From assembly GCF_902167145.1 (NCBI RefSeq), contig NC_050101.1, forward strand, positions 118,139,789 to 118,203,788: a stretch of 64,000 nt of DNA, read 5' to 3'. Made by a program: the position numbers and the translations under genes. Position 1 is the stretch's first letter, and each line of letters begins with the position of its first letter. Shown here one piece after another: positions 32,366-43,404 of this stretch. This DNA comes from Zea mays (taxonomy: Eukaryota > Streptophyta > Magnoliopsida > Poales > Poaceae). A model generated the notes under the pieces. It was not told where the DNA came from. It did not search any database and was given only the letters and a program-made list of their open reading frames with translations.

Positions 32366-35300
32366 TGTAACACCCAAAATCCCATTCTAAGATTTATAAA
32401 TATTTCTTTATAAGGTTTAGGGTTAAAAGGTATCTTAATATAAGAATCCTCATTTTTAAATGTTATTCTAGAAAAAAACATAAAACTAAAAGCTTGGAAC
32501 CATAAACACAAGGAAGAATTTTATTTATTTAATATTCTCTTTATGAACTACATACAAATGCACTCCTTAAAAAAATAATAACTTATGGAGAAAAATATTG
32601 TGTGGGTTGCATAATTGGATCATTTTTTCATGAATAAATGAATAAATTAATTAAAATAAATTATACCTGCATCATGTTGGAGTTGTGCATCTAACTTAAA
32701 ATTTTGAAGTTCAAAGCTGGATTTGAATTGAAATAGAAATTAGAAAATGAAATAGAAAAGAAAAAGAATCAAATCAGTGTTTGGGCTGCAACTTCCATGG
32801 CCGGCCCATCTCATTCTTTTCCTCCTCTCCACCGCTCGGCCCAAACGTCAGTGCACCTGTGACGATTACTACCTCTGCCATGTGGGGCCCGGGTTGCCAG
32901 ACTCTTCTCCTTCTCCGAGCTGAAATCCCGCAACAACTCGGCTCGGTTGCCGCCATGGTCGTCGTCGGAGATCCTAGGGTCCTCCCTTCCCCTCCAACTA
33001 ATCGTCCTCTACGCGGACTCGCCCTCCCCTATAAAAAGTATGGTCGCGTAAGCCCAGAACATCACGTCGTAGGCTCCGAGCGAGAGAGAGAAGAGGGAGG
33101 AGAGAAATCAAGCTCTAACCATCGAATTGAGCTGGGCGAGACTCGCTGGACTTCACCGCGGCACCCGGGGCGCATTGTAGAAGACATTCCCGGGTGGCTG
33201 AGCGACCTGGGAGGACGAATTTCTTGCTGGGGTTGTCTCTCCGTCGTGCGGTCGATGCGTGACGTGGGCAGCTCCACCAACGTCCCAACCTTGGGTAAGT
33301 AATCCTCTGGTTGACTCCCTTTAGCCCCTGGAATCTATAGGACCCCGCAGTAGGGTGTGTGCATCGCGTGTCTGCCGACAATTGCTCGCCGGAGCACTTC
33401 GGCTAGGCCAAAACCGCCGTGCGCCATGGCCAGGTTACTCCGGTGCTCCTAGAGTGTAAGTATCCCTACCATCTGATTCTCCATGGGTAGGGCAGCGTGT
33501 GGGGGCTATCGAAGTGGGGTATCGCGTACCTGGGCGACCGAGGCCTTCTTCTCCGGCGTGCCTGTGAGGTGCATAGGGGCGGCGCCGCCGGTCAGAGTTT
33601 GGTGACGGGGAACGGGATCGTGGTGGCCGTTGATCAAGGGATGAACGGCACGGATTAGATCTCGCATACCCTTTCGGCTAGGAAAGGTCTGGGCCGTAGA
33701 TCATCAATCGGAGGGCCCGTGCTAAATCTGTTATGTGGATGATTTCGGGCCATTGATCTTTGATCCTAGGGCAGTGAACGCATATCGGATTATAACCTTC
33801 CCCGATCTAATCGTGGCTCTTGATGCGGGATCGGGCGGCCAGAATTGATCTATACCCCTTCGCGACTGCAGTTTTACATATGAGCCCCAGCCTTTACGTA
33901 AATAGAACCCGCCGTCCATGGGCGATGTTCACTGAGTCTTAGAAAATTTACGTGTTAGCCACTGGGCTTCTCTGAATTTGACGCGCCGACCAGTTTGCGA
34001 ATAAAATCAGGGAAATTCATTTTAAAATCATTTTTAATATGAAAATAATGGTAGAAACTTGTATAAATCATAGAAAATTCATATGGAGTTCAAATTTATC
34101 CATTCCAATTTCTATAATTTTGTAATATTATTATTTATCATTTTGTGTCACTGTTTTGACATGAAAGTCATATTAAAATTGGTATCCTAATTAATCTTGT
34201 ACAAAACACATGAAACCTTCAAAAATTCATAACTTAAAATCTATAACATCAAATTTAACGATTCCTGTTCCTATGATCTTATTTTAATATATAGATTATT
34301 AATATGTATTTTGTTCTTATGGTTGGTGTAATGTTAATTTTGCCCATACCATGTTTGTCTGTATTGCTACGTTTAGCAGTGAGGGCACGTGTCACCTGAA
34401 GAGCAAGTTGGTACCTGGAATCTCAAGTCCCAGGCAAGTTGTGCCCTTGATCACTTCTTTTTACCCAGCCATGTTCTGATTAATCATAATGATCTGCATA
34501 GGTTAATTTTGATGGGACCCAATAGGTTACCCTAGTTTGTCTATCTTTATACCTTGTTTACCACTGAACTTTTTGGGTAGTACTTGCTAGTGCTTTATGT
34601 GGATTTGGGTATGAAGATACATTATTCATGATCACATTTTTATTATCTGTTTATTATTACTGTTCATGATAAGCTCATTATGTTAATTGGAACATGGAGC
34701 GACCACCCGGGAAAACAGTGCTACCACAAGGGTTTAATGGGACGCCCTTGGCTGATTAATTAGGAAAGCTAGTGGAAGACTACCTTACCCGAAAGGGGCA
34801 AGGGCAGTAGGGGAGTGGTCAGTGTAGGGAGGTCCTTGGGATGATTTTGCTGCGATGGCGGTCATGCGAGGGGTCCCTGCATTGGAGCTTCCTATAAACT
34901 GTAGCGGGTTTTCTGAAGCTAGTGGAACTTTATAAAGGCCTCGTAGTGTTACCCTGCCTCGCCTCCTCGGTAGAGGTGTATGGCAAGTCGCGATCCCTTG
35001 GCAAATGGGTAACATGACTTGTGGGTAAAGATGCGCAACCTCTGCAGAGTGTAAAACTGGTATATCAGCCGTGCTCACGGTCATGAGCAGCTCGGACCCT
35101 CACATGATTAATTTATGGAACTAAATTCAATTTGTCATATGCATTGCATCGCAGGTGATGATGTTACTTTTGTTCTACTACTTAATTGGGTTGGTATTTA
35201 CTTATACTTAGTAACTGCTAATAAAATTTTGACCAACTTAAAAAGCAATGCTTAGCTTTAACCATCCTCTTTGGTAAGCCTTACACTTCACGTGAGCTCC

Positions 35301-35670
35301 CACCTCTGGCGAGTTCATGCACATTATTCCCCACCACTTGTTGAGATATGAACGTATATGAGCTCACTCTTGCTGTCTCACACCCCCCCACAGGTCAAGA
35401 ACAGGTACCGCTGGATGAGGCGCATGGAGGATGCTGCGATGTGTTCGTGAGAGGTCTAGGCCGTCGTCTCCCAGTCAACTTTGGGTTGCTGGACCATTGT
35501 CTCCTTATAATGTAAATATTTATTTATTTTGTATAGAACTCCTGTTATGTAGTAAAGATGTGACATTCGATCCTGTGCCATGATTCATCATATGTGTTTG
35601 ACTTGGTCCCATCACACCTGGTGATTATGTTCACACCTAGGTCTTGGTGCCCCGAAACCCGGGTGTGACA
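32366..35670 (+). repeat. 3' LTR of the LARD-like element (3,305 bp)
   Basis: It is collinear with 27527-30835 and ends GGGTGTGACA before the GTGGC target duplication. It differs from the left copy by a few percent or less by eye, including a short deletion in the GAAAAAGAAAAGAA run near 32760. Confidence 0.92.
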
Positions 35671-35675
35671 GTGGC

Positions 35676-35749
35676 ATGGAAGACGCAGCCTCTTCCTCCA
35701 TTAGGAAGTCCTCAGGAGTCAAGCCATGGTGCTCAACGATCTGGACCAT
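35676..35749 (-). pseudogene. First codons of the Tat-type gag
   Basis: The minus strand starts at the ATG at 35749 with MVQIVEHHGLTPEDFL and continues EEEAASSMP to the GTGGC target duplication, beyond which the LARD-like element interrupts it. The rest of gag resumes at 27526. The start lies about 40 bases after the PBS. Confidence 0.75.
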
Positions 35750-35787
35750 CGTGCCGAGCAAGGAAACAGAAAAACCTAAAGCCAAAG

Positions 35788-35805
35788 CCCCTACCTGGCG
35801 CACCA
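35788..35805 (-). other. Primer binding site of the Tat-type element
   Basis: The minus strand reads TGGTGCGCCAGGTAGGGG, a common PBS form of grass Tat-type Gypsy elements. It starts two bases from the LTR end. Confidence 0.75.
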
Positions 35806-35807
35806 AA

Positions 35808-36910
35808 TATCAGAGAGGAAATTCTCCAGCCAGGTGGCGGAATGCACCTGCCCTAATCCTAAGATGAGGAGGGGGCCTTAGCGGTTTGCTTGTCTATTGG
35901 AAGGTGGATCAACACACGAGGACACGAGGGTTTAGAGTGGTTCAGGCCGCCGGAGCGTAAAACCCTACTCCACTGTGTATATGTTGTATTGAGTATGAGA
36001 GTTTGTGCGTGTGAGTGTGTGTGCTTGAGAGACTGTGAGCTTAGAGAACTTGTCCCTGTAACGTTGTGTGCCTTCCCTTTTATAGTTTAAGGGAGGCACA
36101 TACAAGGGTGCTAAGCCCCGACATGTGGGCCCAGAAGCATAATGGATGAAACACATTATGTGGATAATTAATACTAATAACATCTGAGTAATCACCGGGC
36201 GCCATGATGGCCGCAGTCCACGCATTATTGATAAGCGGCGACCGTTTTCTTGGTAACGTGTGAGTAATGATGAGCATGCCGCCTGCCATTGGAATGGACA
36301 GGCGCTCGTCTTATCCGTAATAAATGTAGGGGCGGTGTAGCCCAGAGGCTTTATGTCAGGCTCCGTCCGTTGGCTTAAGTCACGTGCAGTAGTCCACGTG
36401 GCCGCATCGGGTCTCCGTCTGAGCGGGGAGCAGGAGTGTATGCAGACAGGTCTAGGTCTGGACATGTGTCGGCACCGGACCCCTGCCTAGGTCTTGTTCC
36501 AGGCCCGAGTATGTTCTGTCCTAGGACCTTGTGACCCCATTTTGGGTGGCCCGGACCCCATACGGGGGGTCCAGATCCCATTCTAGGGGTACGACTTGCA
36601 CACGTGAAGGTCCTGGACCAACCTTGGAGTTTCGAACTGTATATCCAGGGGTCCGGTGCTCTCCCATGGGGGTCCGGACTTACTATTGATGCCTTGGAGT
36701 ATATCACCTTCTCTGGACACGTGGCAGCTCTGGACCCGCCCATGTGGTGGAGTCAGGCGCTGTTGTGGACCCAGAGTAGTCGCCCGAGACTAGGGCGAGT
36801 CATGGCCTGGTCTCACACACAACACTTTTACCACACGACGAAGAGATAGCCGCGTGGGCACTACATCTTTATAGAGTAGTAAGGGGTACCCTAGTTTCAG
36901 GGTACTGACA
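35808..36910 (-). repeat. 5' LTR of the Tat-type element (~1.1 kb)
   Basis: On the minus strand it starts TGTCAGTACCC at 36910 and ends GATA at 35808, where GACA would be expected. It carries a TATA box at 36077-36087. No partner LTR exists in the window. Its outer end touches satellite DNA without a gap. It holds no gene. Confidence 0.8.
36077..36087 (-). promoter_or_regulatory. TATA box of the Tat-type LTR
   Basis: The minus strand reads AAACTATAAAA, followed by GGGAAGGCACACAACG. The position ~270 bases before the LTR end fits the U3/R boundary. Confidence 0.6.
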
Positions 36911-39900
36911 ATAGGTCACCTTTTAAATTACAAATGTCGTTTTTCTGATGTCAAGGGCATTCTATTCGCACGAGAGGATATTAGAGTACAACTAGTGGAC
37001 AAAAACTTTATTGGGCTAGCTAATGACCCTTTGTGATACCATGTTTCCCATAATCCCCTCTATTCAAGCCATACCTAGATAATGTTTATGTTCACTCAAG
37101 TAAAACACCAAACATCATTCTGCTACATCGTGTCTCAAAATAAAATTAAGACGATGGAATATTTAACCAAATTTCATGAGAAAATTGTCAAAACATAGGT
37201 TAAGATTGTAAGGCACCCTTTTCCACCATAAAGTTGCTAAAAAGTTGGAATATAAAGAATTCAAAACAATAGATCACCTTTTAAACCACAAATGGTGTTT
37301 CTTTGATGTCGAGGGCATTGTATTCGCACCAGAGGGTATTAGAGTACAACTAGTGGATGAAAACTTTATTGGGATAGCTAATGGCCTTTTGTGATACCGA
37401 GTTTGCCATAATCCCCTCAATTCAAGGCATACCTAGAGAGTGTTTATGTCCACTCAAGTAAAACACCACACATCATTATGCTACATCGTTTCTCAAACTA
37501 AAATAAAGATGATGGAATATTTTGCAAAAGTTCATGAGAGAACTTTCCAAACATAGGTTACGGTTTTAAGGCACCTTTCCCCCATACAGTTGCTAAAAAG
37601 TTGGAATATAAAGAATTCAAAACAATAGATCACCTTTTAGACCAGAAATTGAGTTTCCATGATATTATGGGTGTTGTATTTGCACGAGAGGGTATTAGAG
37701 TGCAACTAGTGGATGAAAACTTTTTTGGGCTAGTTAATGACCTTTTGTGATACCAAGTTTCCCATAATTCCATCTATTCAAGGCATACCTAGACAGTGTT
37801 TATGTACACTCAAGTAAAACACCACACATCATTATGCCACATCGTTCCTCAAAATAAAATAAAGACTATGGAAAATTTAGCCAAATTGCGTGATAGAACT
37901 GTCCAAACACAGCTTAAGGCTGTAAGGCAACTTTTCCCCCATACAGTTGTTAAAAAGTTGAAATACAAAGAATTCAAAAACAATAGATAACCTTTTAAAC
38001 CATAAATGTTGGTTCTTTGATGTCGAGGGCATTCTATTCCCACGAGAGGGTATTACAGTACAACTAGTGGATGGAAACTTTATTAGGCTAGCTAATGACC
38101 TTTTGTGATACCAAGTTTCCCATAATCTCTCAATTCAAGGCATACCTAGATATAGTAAAACACCACACATCTTTATGCTACATCGTTTCTTAAAACAAAA
38201 TAAAGACGATTGAATATTTAGCCAAATTTCATAAGAAAGCTATCCAATCATAGGCTACGGTTGTAAGGCACCTTTTTCGACCATACAGTTGCTAAAAGTT
38301 GGAATATAAAGAATTCAAAACAATAGATCACCTTTTAAACAAGAAATTGTGTTTCTATGATATTGAGGACATTGTATTCGCACGAGAGGGTATTAGAGTA
38401 CAACTAGTGGATGAAAACGTTATTGGGCTAGCTAATGACCTTTTGTGATACCAAGTTTCCCATAATTCCCTCTATTCAAGGCATACATAGACGGTGTTTA
38501 TGTCCACTCAAGTAAAACACCACACATCATTATGCCACATCGTTCCTCAAAATAAAATAAAGACCATTGAAAATTTAGCCAAATTGCGTGAGAGAACTAT
38601 CCAAACACAGGTTATGGTTGTAAGACACCTTTTCCCACCATATAGTTGCCAAAAAGTTGGATTATAAATAATTCAAAACAATAGATCACCTTTTAAACCA
38701 CAAATGGCGTTTATTTGATGTCGAGGCCATTCTATTCGCACAAGAGGGTATTAGAGTACAACTAGTGGATGAAAACGTTATTGGACTAGTTAATGACCTT
38801 CTTGATACCAAGTTTCCCATAATCCCCTCTATTCAAGCCATACCTAGACAGTTTTTATGTCCACTCAAGTAAAACACCACACATCATTATGCTACATTGT
38901 TTCTCAAAATAAAATAAAGACTGGAATATTTAGCCAAATTTCATGAGAGACCTATCCAAACAAAGGTTACGGTTGTAAGGCACCCTTTCCCACCATACAA
39001 TTGCTAGAAAGTTGGAATATAAAGATTTCAAAACAATATATGACCTTTTAGACCAAAAATTGTGTTTCTATGATATTAAGGGCGTTGTATTAGAACGAGA
39101 GGTATTAGAGTACAACTAGTGGATGAAAACTTTATTGGGCTAGCTAATGACCTTTTGTGATACCAAGTTTTCCATAATCCCTTCTAATCAAGCATACCTA
39201 GATAGTGTTTATGTCTACTCAAGTAAAACACCACACGTCATTATGCTACATCGTTTCTCAAAATAAAATAAATATGATGGAATATTTAGCCAAATTTCAT
39301 GAGAGAGCTGTCCAAACATAAGTTACGGTTGTAAGGCACATTTTCCTACCATACATTTGCTATAAAGTTGGAATATAAAGAATTCAAAACATTAGATCAC
39401 CTTTTAGACTAGAAACTAAGTTTCATTTATGTTAAGGGTGTTGTATTCGCATGAGAGGGTATTAGAGTGCAACTAGTGGATGAAAACTTTATTACGCTAG
39501 CTAATGACCTTTTGTGATACCAAGTTTGCCATAATCTCCTCTATTCAAGGCATACTTAGACGGTGTTTATGTCCACTCAAGTAAAACACCATACATCATT
39601 ATGCCACATCGTTTCTCAAAATAAAATAAAGACAATGGAAAATTTAGCCAAATCGCGTGAGAGAACTGTCCAAAAACTGGTTAAGGTTGTAAGGCACCTT
39701 TTTCCACCATACAGTTTCTAAAAAGTTGGAATATAAAGAATTCAAAACAATAAATCACCTTTTAAACCACAAATGGTGTTTCTTTGATGTTGAGGGCATT
39801 CTATTCGCACGAGATTGTATTGGAGCACAACTAATGGATGGAAACTTTATTGGCCTAGCTAATGACCTTTTGTGATACCAAGTTTCCCATAATCCCCTCT

Positions 39901-41816
39901 ATTCAAGCCATACGTTGACATTTTTTATGTCCACTCAAGTAAAACACCACACATCATTATGCTTCATCATTTCTCAAAATAAAATAAAGACGATGGAATA
40001 TTTAGCCAAATTTCATGATAGAGCTGTCCAAACATAGATGACGGTTGAAAGGCACCTTTTCCCACCATACAGATGCTAAAAAGTTGGAATATAAAGAATT
40101 CAAAATAATAGATCACCTTTTAGATCAGAAATTTTGTTTCTATGATATTGAGGGCATTCTATTCGCACGAGAGGGTATTAGAGTACAACTAGTGGATGAA
40201 AACGTTATTGGGCTAGCTAATGACCTTTTGTGATACCAAGTTTTCCATAATCCCCTCTATTCAAGTAAAACACCACACATGATTATGCTACATCGTTTCT
40301 CAAAATAAAATGAAGATCGTGGAATATTTTGCCAAATTACATGAGAGAACTGTCCAAACATGGGTTACGGTTGTAAGGCACCTATTTCCACCATACAGTT
40401 GCTAAAAAGTTAGAATATAAAGAATTCAGAACAATAGATCACCTTTTAAACCACAAATGGTGTTTCTTTGATGTCGAGAGCATTCTATTCTCACGAGAGG
40501 GTATTAGAGTACAACAAGTGGATGAAAACATTATTGGGCTAGCTAATGACCTTTTTGATACCAAGTTACCATAATCCCCTCTATTCAAGCCATACCTAGA
40601 CAGTGTTTTTGTCCACTCAACTAAAACACCACACATCATTATGTACAACGTTTCTCCAAATAAAATAAAAATCATGGAATATTTAGCCAAATTTCATGAG
40701 AGAACATGACATACTTAGGTTACGGTTGTAAGGCTCCTTTTTTCCACCATACAGTTGCTAAAAAGTTGGAATATAAAGAACTCAAAACAATAGATCACCT
40801 TTTAAACAGAAATGGTGTTTTTATGATATTAAGGGCATTGTATTCACACGAGAGGGTATTAGAGTACAACTAGTGGATGAAAACGTTATTGTGCTAGCTA
40901 ATGACCTTTTGTGATACCAAGTTTGCCATAATCCCCTCTATTCAAGCCATACCTAGATGGTGTTTATGTCCACTCAAGAAAACACCAGACATCATTTTGC
41001 TACATCGTTTCTCAAAATAAAATAAAGACTATGGAATATTTAGCCAAATTTCATTAGAGAACTGTCCAAACATAGGTTACGGTTGTAAGACACCTTTTTT
41101 CCAGCATACATTTGCTAAAAAGTTGTAATATAAAGAATTCAAAACAATAGATCACATTTTAAACCCCAAATGGTGTTTCTTTGATATTTAGGGCGTTGTA
41201 TTTGCATGAGAGGGTATTAGAGTACAACTAGTGGATGAAAACTTTCTTGGGCTAGCTAATGAACTTCTGTGATATCAAGTTTGCCCTAATCCACTCTATT
41301 CAAGGCATACCTAGATGGTGTTTATGTCCACTCAAGTAAAAGACCACACATCATTATGCTACATCGTTTCTCAAAATAAAATAAAGACCATGGAAAATTT
41401 AGCCAAATTGCATAAGAGAACTGTCCAAACATAGTTTAAGGTTGTAAGGCACCTTTTCCACCATACAGTTGCTAAAATTTGGAATATAGAGAATTCAAAA
41501 CTATAGATCATCTTTTAAACAAGAAATAGTGTTTCTATCATATTAAGGGCATTGTATTCGCACGAAACGGTATTAGAGTACATCTAGTGGATGAAAACAT
41601 TATTGGGCTAGCTAGTGACCTTTTGTGATACCAAGTTTTACATAATTCCCTCTATTCAAGGCATACCTAGACGATGTTTACGTCCACTCAAGTAAAACGC
41701 CGCACATCATTATGTCGCATCGTTCTTCAAACTAAAAAAAGACCATGGAAAATTTAGCCAAATTTCATGAGAGAACTGTCCAAACACAGGTTAAGGTTGT
41801 AAGGTACCTTTTCCAT
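36911..41816. repeat. Satellite array, ~357-bp monomer, probably knob repeat TR-1
   Basis: About 13.7 head-to-tail monomers. The anchor GTTGCTAAAAAGTTGGAA recurs at 37233, 37589, 37946, 38288, 38645, 39000, 39356, 39716, 40072, 40398, 40754, 41111 and 41468. Spacing is mostly 355-360, with two short units (342 and 326). Shared blocks include GGGCTAGCTAATGACCTTTTG, CCACTCAAGTAAAACACCACAC and TTAGCCAAATTTCATGAGAGA. Neighbouring monomers differ by many single-base changes. The period fits maize TR-1 (about 350-360 bp), but I could not compare sequences. Short frames inside follow the repeat and are not genes. Confidence 0.88.
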
Positions 41817-42129
41817 AAGAAAAGATACATAGAGGTCTTCATAGCATTGAACAAATGAGCATCTACACTAACTCTCAATACAACCAAACACAGCTTCTCA
41901 GATAAAGAGGAAAGTGGAAGTAAAAGGTTACCCAACTAAATGATTAACTTTATTAACATTAATAACTATACCAAATTGCAGGGAACACCCACATTTTGGT
42001 GATAATCATTACAATGGGCCATCCATCATAAGTTCACCACGACAAACACTAAAAGACATGGTAAGAAACCTACCCTGACTAACTATGATTGACTAAGACT
42101 ATGATATCTGACTTAAAAATTTATTACAA

Positions 42130-43040
42130 ACTCCGACACTAGAGATCTAAGGCTCCAAGTTTATCTAGGTCCTGCAGTTAGGGTGCCATAAACATAACGA
42201 CCACAGGGCGGCGAGCGGTAAGGGTGTTGAGTCCCAACAGGGGCAAGAGAACCATCCTCCTAATGGCAGTGCTCCACGCACTCAGCACACAGTTCTGCAA
42301 TCATCGCACAAGCCTTGCCCAACTCATCAAGGGTGTGGTCCAGCTCGGTGTTGAGCATGCCGACCAGGTTGACCATGCTGCTCAATCTAGGATTGCCCTC
42401 ACCAACGGGTGAGACAATCACACCTATGGTATTGCCAGTCGAGCGGTGGGGGTAGCACTTCAGGTCAAGACCGTCAGCCACCCCACTGAACAATGAACAG
42501 TACTACGAAAGTGCACGCCTTGCAGCATCCTGCATGGCTGCCTCGACAGTGTTCCGCTCAATGATAGAATAATGCTCTGAGTAGGCCTCTGCACCCTAGA
42601 GATCATTGTCCAGATGGCGCACCAAGAAGGTAGCCTCCCATTGGTCCAGGTATAACCCACGACTGTGCTGGTAGACTACACAATGGTACTTGATCGACCA
42701 ATTGTGTCGGTCGAAGGCCCGACGCAGCAAGGTGTCGAGAGCGTCGTCGAAATGACAACCGCTAGCGGCGTCACGAGTGATGGGTCGGGCGACCCATCCT
42801 TCTAGCTTTTGCTCCTTAGGAGGCTCCGTGCTATGGCTCGAACTGCCACCATTATCATCTCTATCGGGGTCTCCTCTAGCATCCGAGGTGCCCTGTGGTG
42901 GTGCAGGGGGCACCTCTAACTGAGGCACAGAGGAGGGCTGCCTCCAAGACTCCACCTCCTGCTGAGGCGAGGGGAAGAGTCCTGCTGCTCCCTCTCTTGG
43001 TGTCGGCGTTCCTACTCCTCACGTAGGTGGTGGTGCAGTC
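42130..43040 (-). pseudogene. ORF0-like leader protein remnant
   Basis: A single minus-strand frame runs from about 43040 to 42130, with TAG codons near 42596, 42494 and 42258 and another near its end. Recognisable stretches include VPQLEVPPAPPQGTSD, FDDALDTLLRRAFDRHNW, MQDAARRALS and MLNTELDHTLDELGKACAMI, the last of which is predicted helical. It lies between the PBS and the expected gag, like the ORF at 15667-16251, but I see no sequence similarity between them. I recognise no enzyme motif. The frame retention suggests a once-translated protein of unknown role. Confidence 0.5.
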
Positions 43041-43387
43041 TCTCTAGGTGACTCGACTATCTAGTCACCACGTGGCGCAGTGGACGCTCCATAAGGCGAG
43101 AGGGCAGGAAAGGGATCACCGACTTACATGCGGTGTATCTAAGACGGGCCATCTATAAAATATGTCATAAGAATAAGAGTAAGAACAGAACTATATGACC
43201 AGCAGGTAAACCATAAGCAGAATAAGATTAAAAAAATTTGTAAGGTGAGTATATATGTAATAGTATAACATAGAATTGGTCGAGATGACCAACTTTTGAA
43301 GTAACACCAAAGGTCAAGGTGAGAATAAGGGTCAATAGTCCTTAGAGCGACCATTCTAGTCTAGGTTAGCAGTCCTACAGTCAGCAA

Positions 43388-43400
43388 GGCTTTGTTACCA
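43388..43400 (-). other. Primer binding site of the Tekay-like fragment
   Basis: The minus strand reads TGGTAACAAAGCC, four bases after the LTR end TGACA. It is a variant of the Met-type PBS. Confidence 0.65.
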
Positions 43401-43404
43401 CTTA

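Larger units (their letters stand above)
27527..35670 (+). mobile_element. Non-autonomous LTR retrotransposon with 3.3-kb LTRs (LARD-like)
   Basis: Two long LTRs (27527-30835 and 32366-35670) flank only 1,530 bases. A perfect 5-bp target duplication GTGGC lies at 27522-27526 and 35671-35675. The LTRs run from TGTAACACCC to TGTGACA (TGTGATA in the left copy). A PBS and a PPT are present. The internal region has a repeat-rich leader and only the beginning of a gag-like ORF, with no pol. Termini and PBS resemble Tekay/Del chromoviruses, so it was probably mobilised by such an element. It sits in the gag of the minus-strand Tat element. Confidence 0.93.
20047..36910 (-). mobile_element. Tat-lineage Gypsy element, 3' LTR lost, two insertions
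   Basis: In element order, from right to left: a 1.1-kb LTR (TGTCAGTACCC start), PBS, gag, protease, RT, RNase H, a second RNase H, integrase, and a 3' region with tandem repeats. The second RNase H between the first one and integrase is the hallmark of the Tat group. The gag gene is interrupted by a hAT transposon (25235-26351) and by a non-autonomous LTR element (27527-35670). The left end stops in the 3' repeats at 20047, joined to a Tekay LTR, and no 3' LTR is seen. The right LTR abuts satellite DNA. The maize families cinful/zeon or grande are possible, but I cannot choose between them. Confidence 0.85.

Noticed and set aside
36911..41816. Array considered as CRISPR or as knob180/CentC satellite
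   Set aside because: The period is ~357 bp with no spacer/repeat alternation, and it fits neither 180-bp nor 156-bp monomers.
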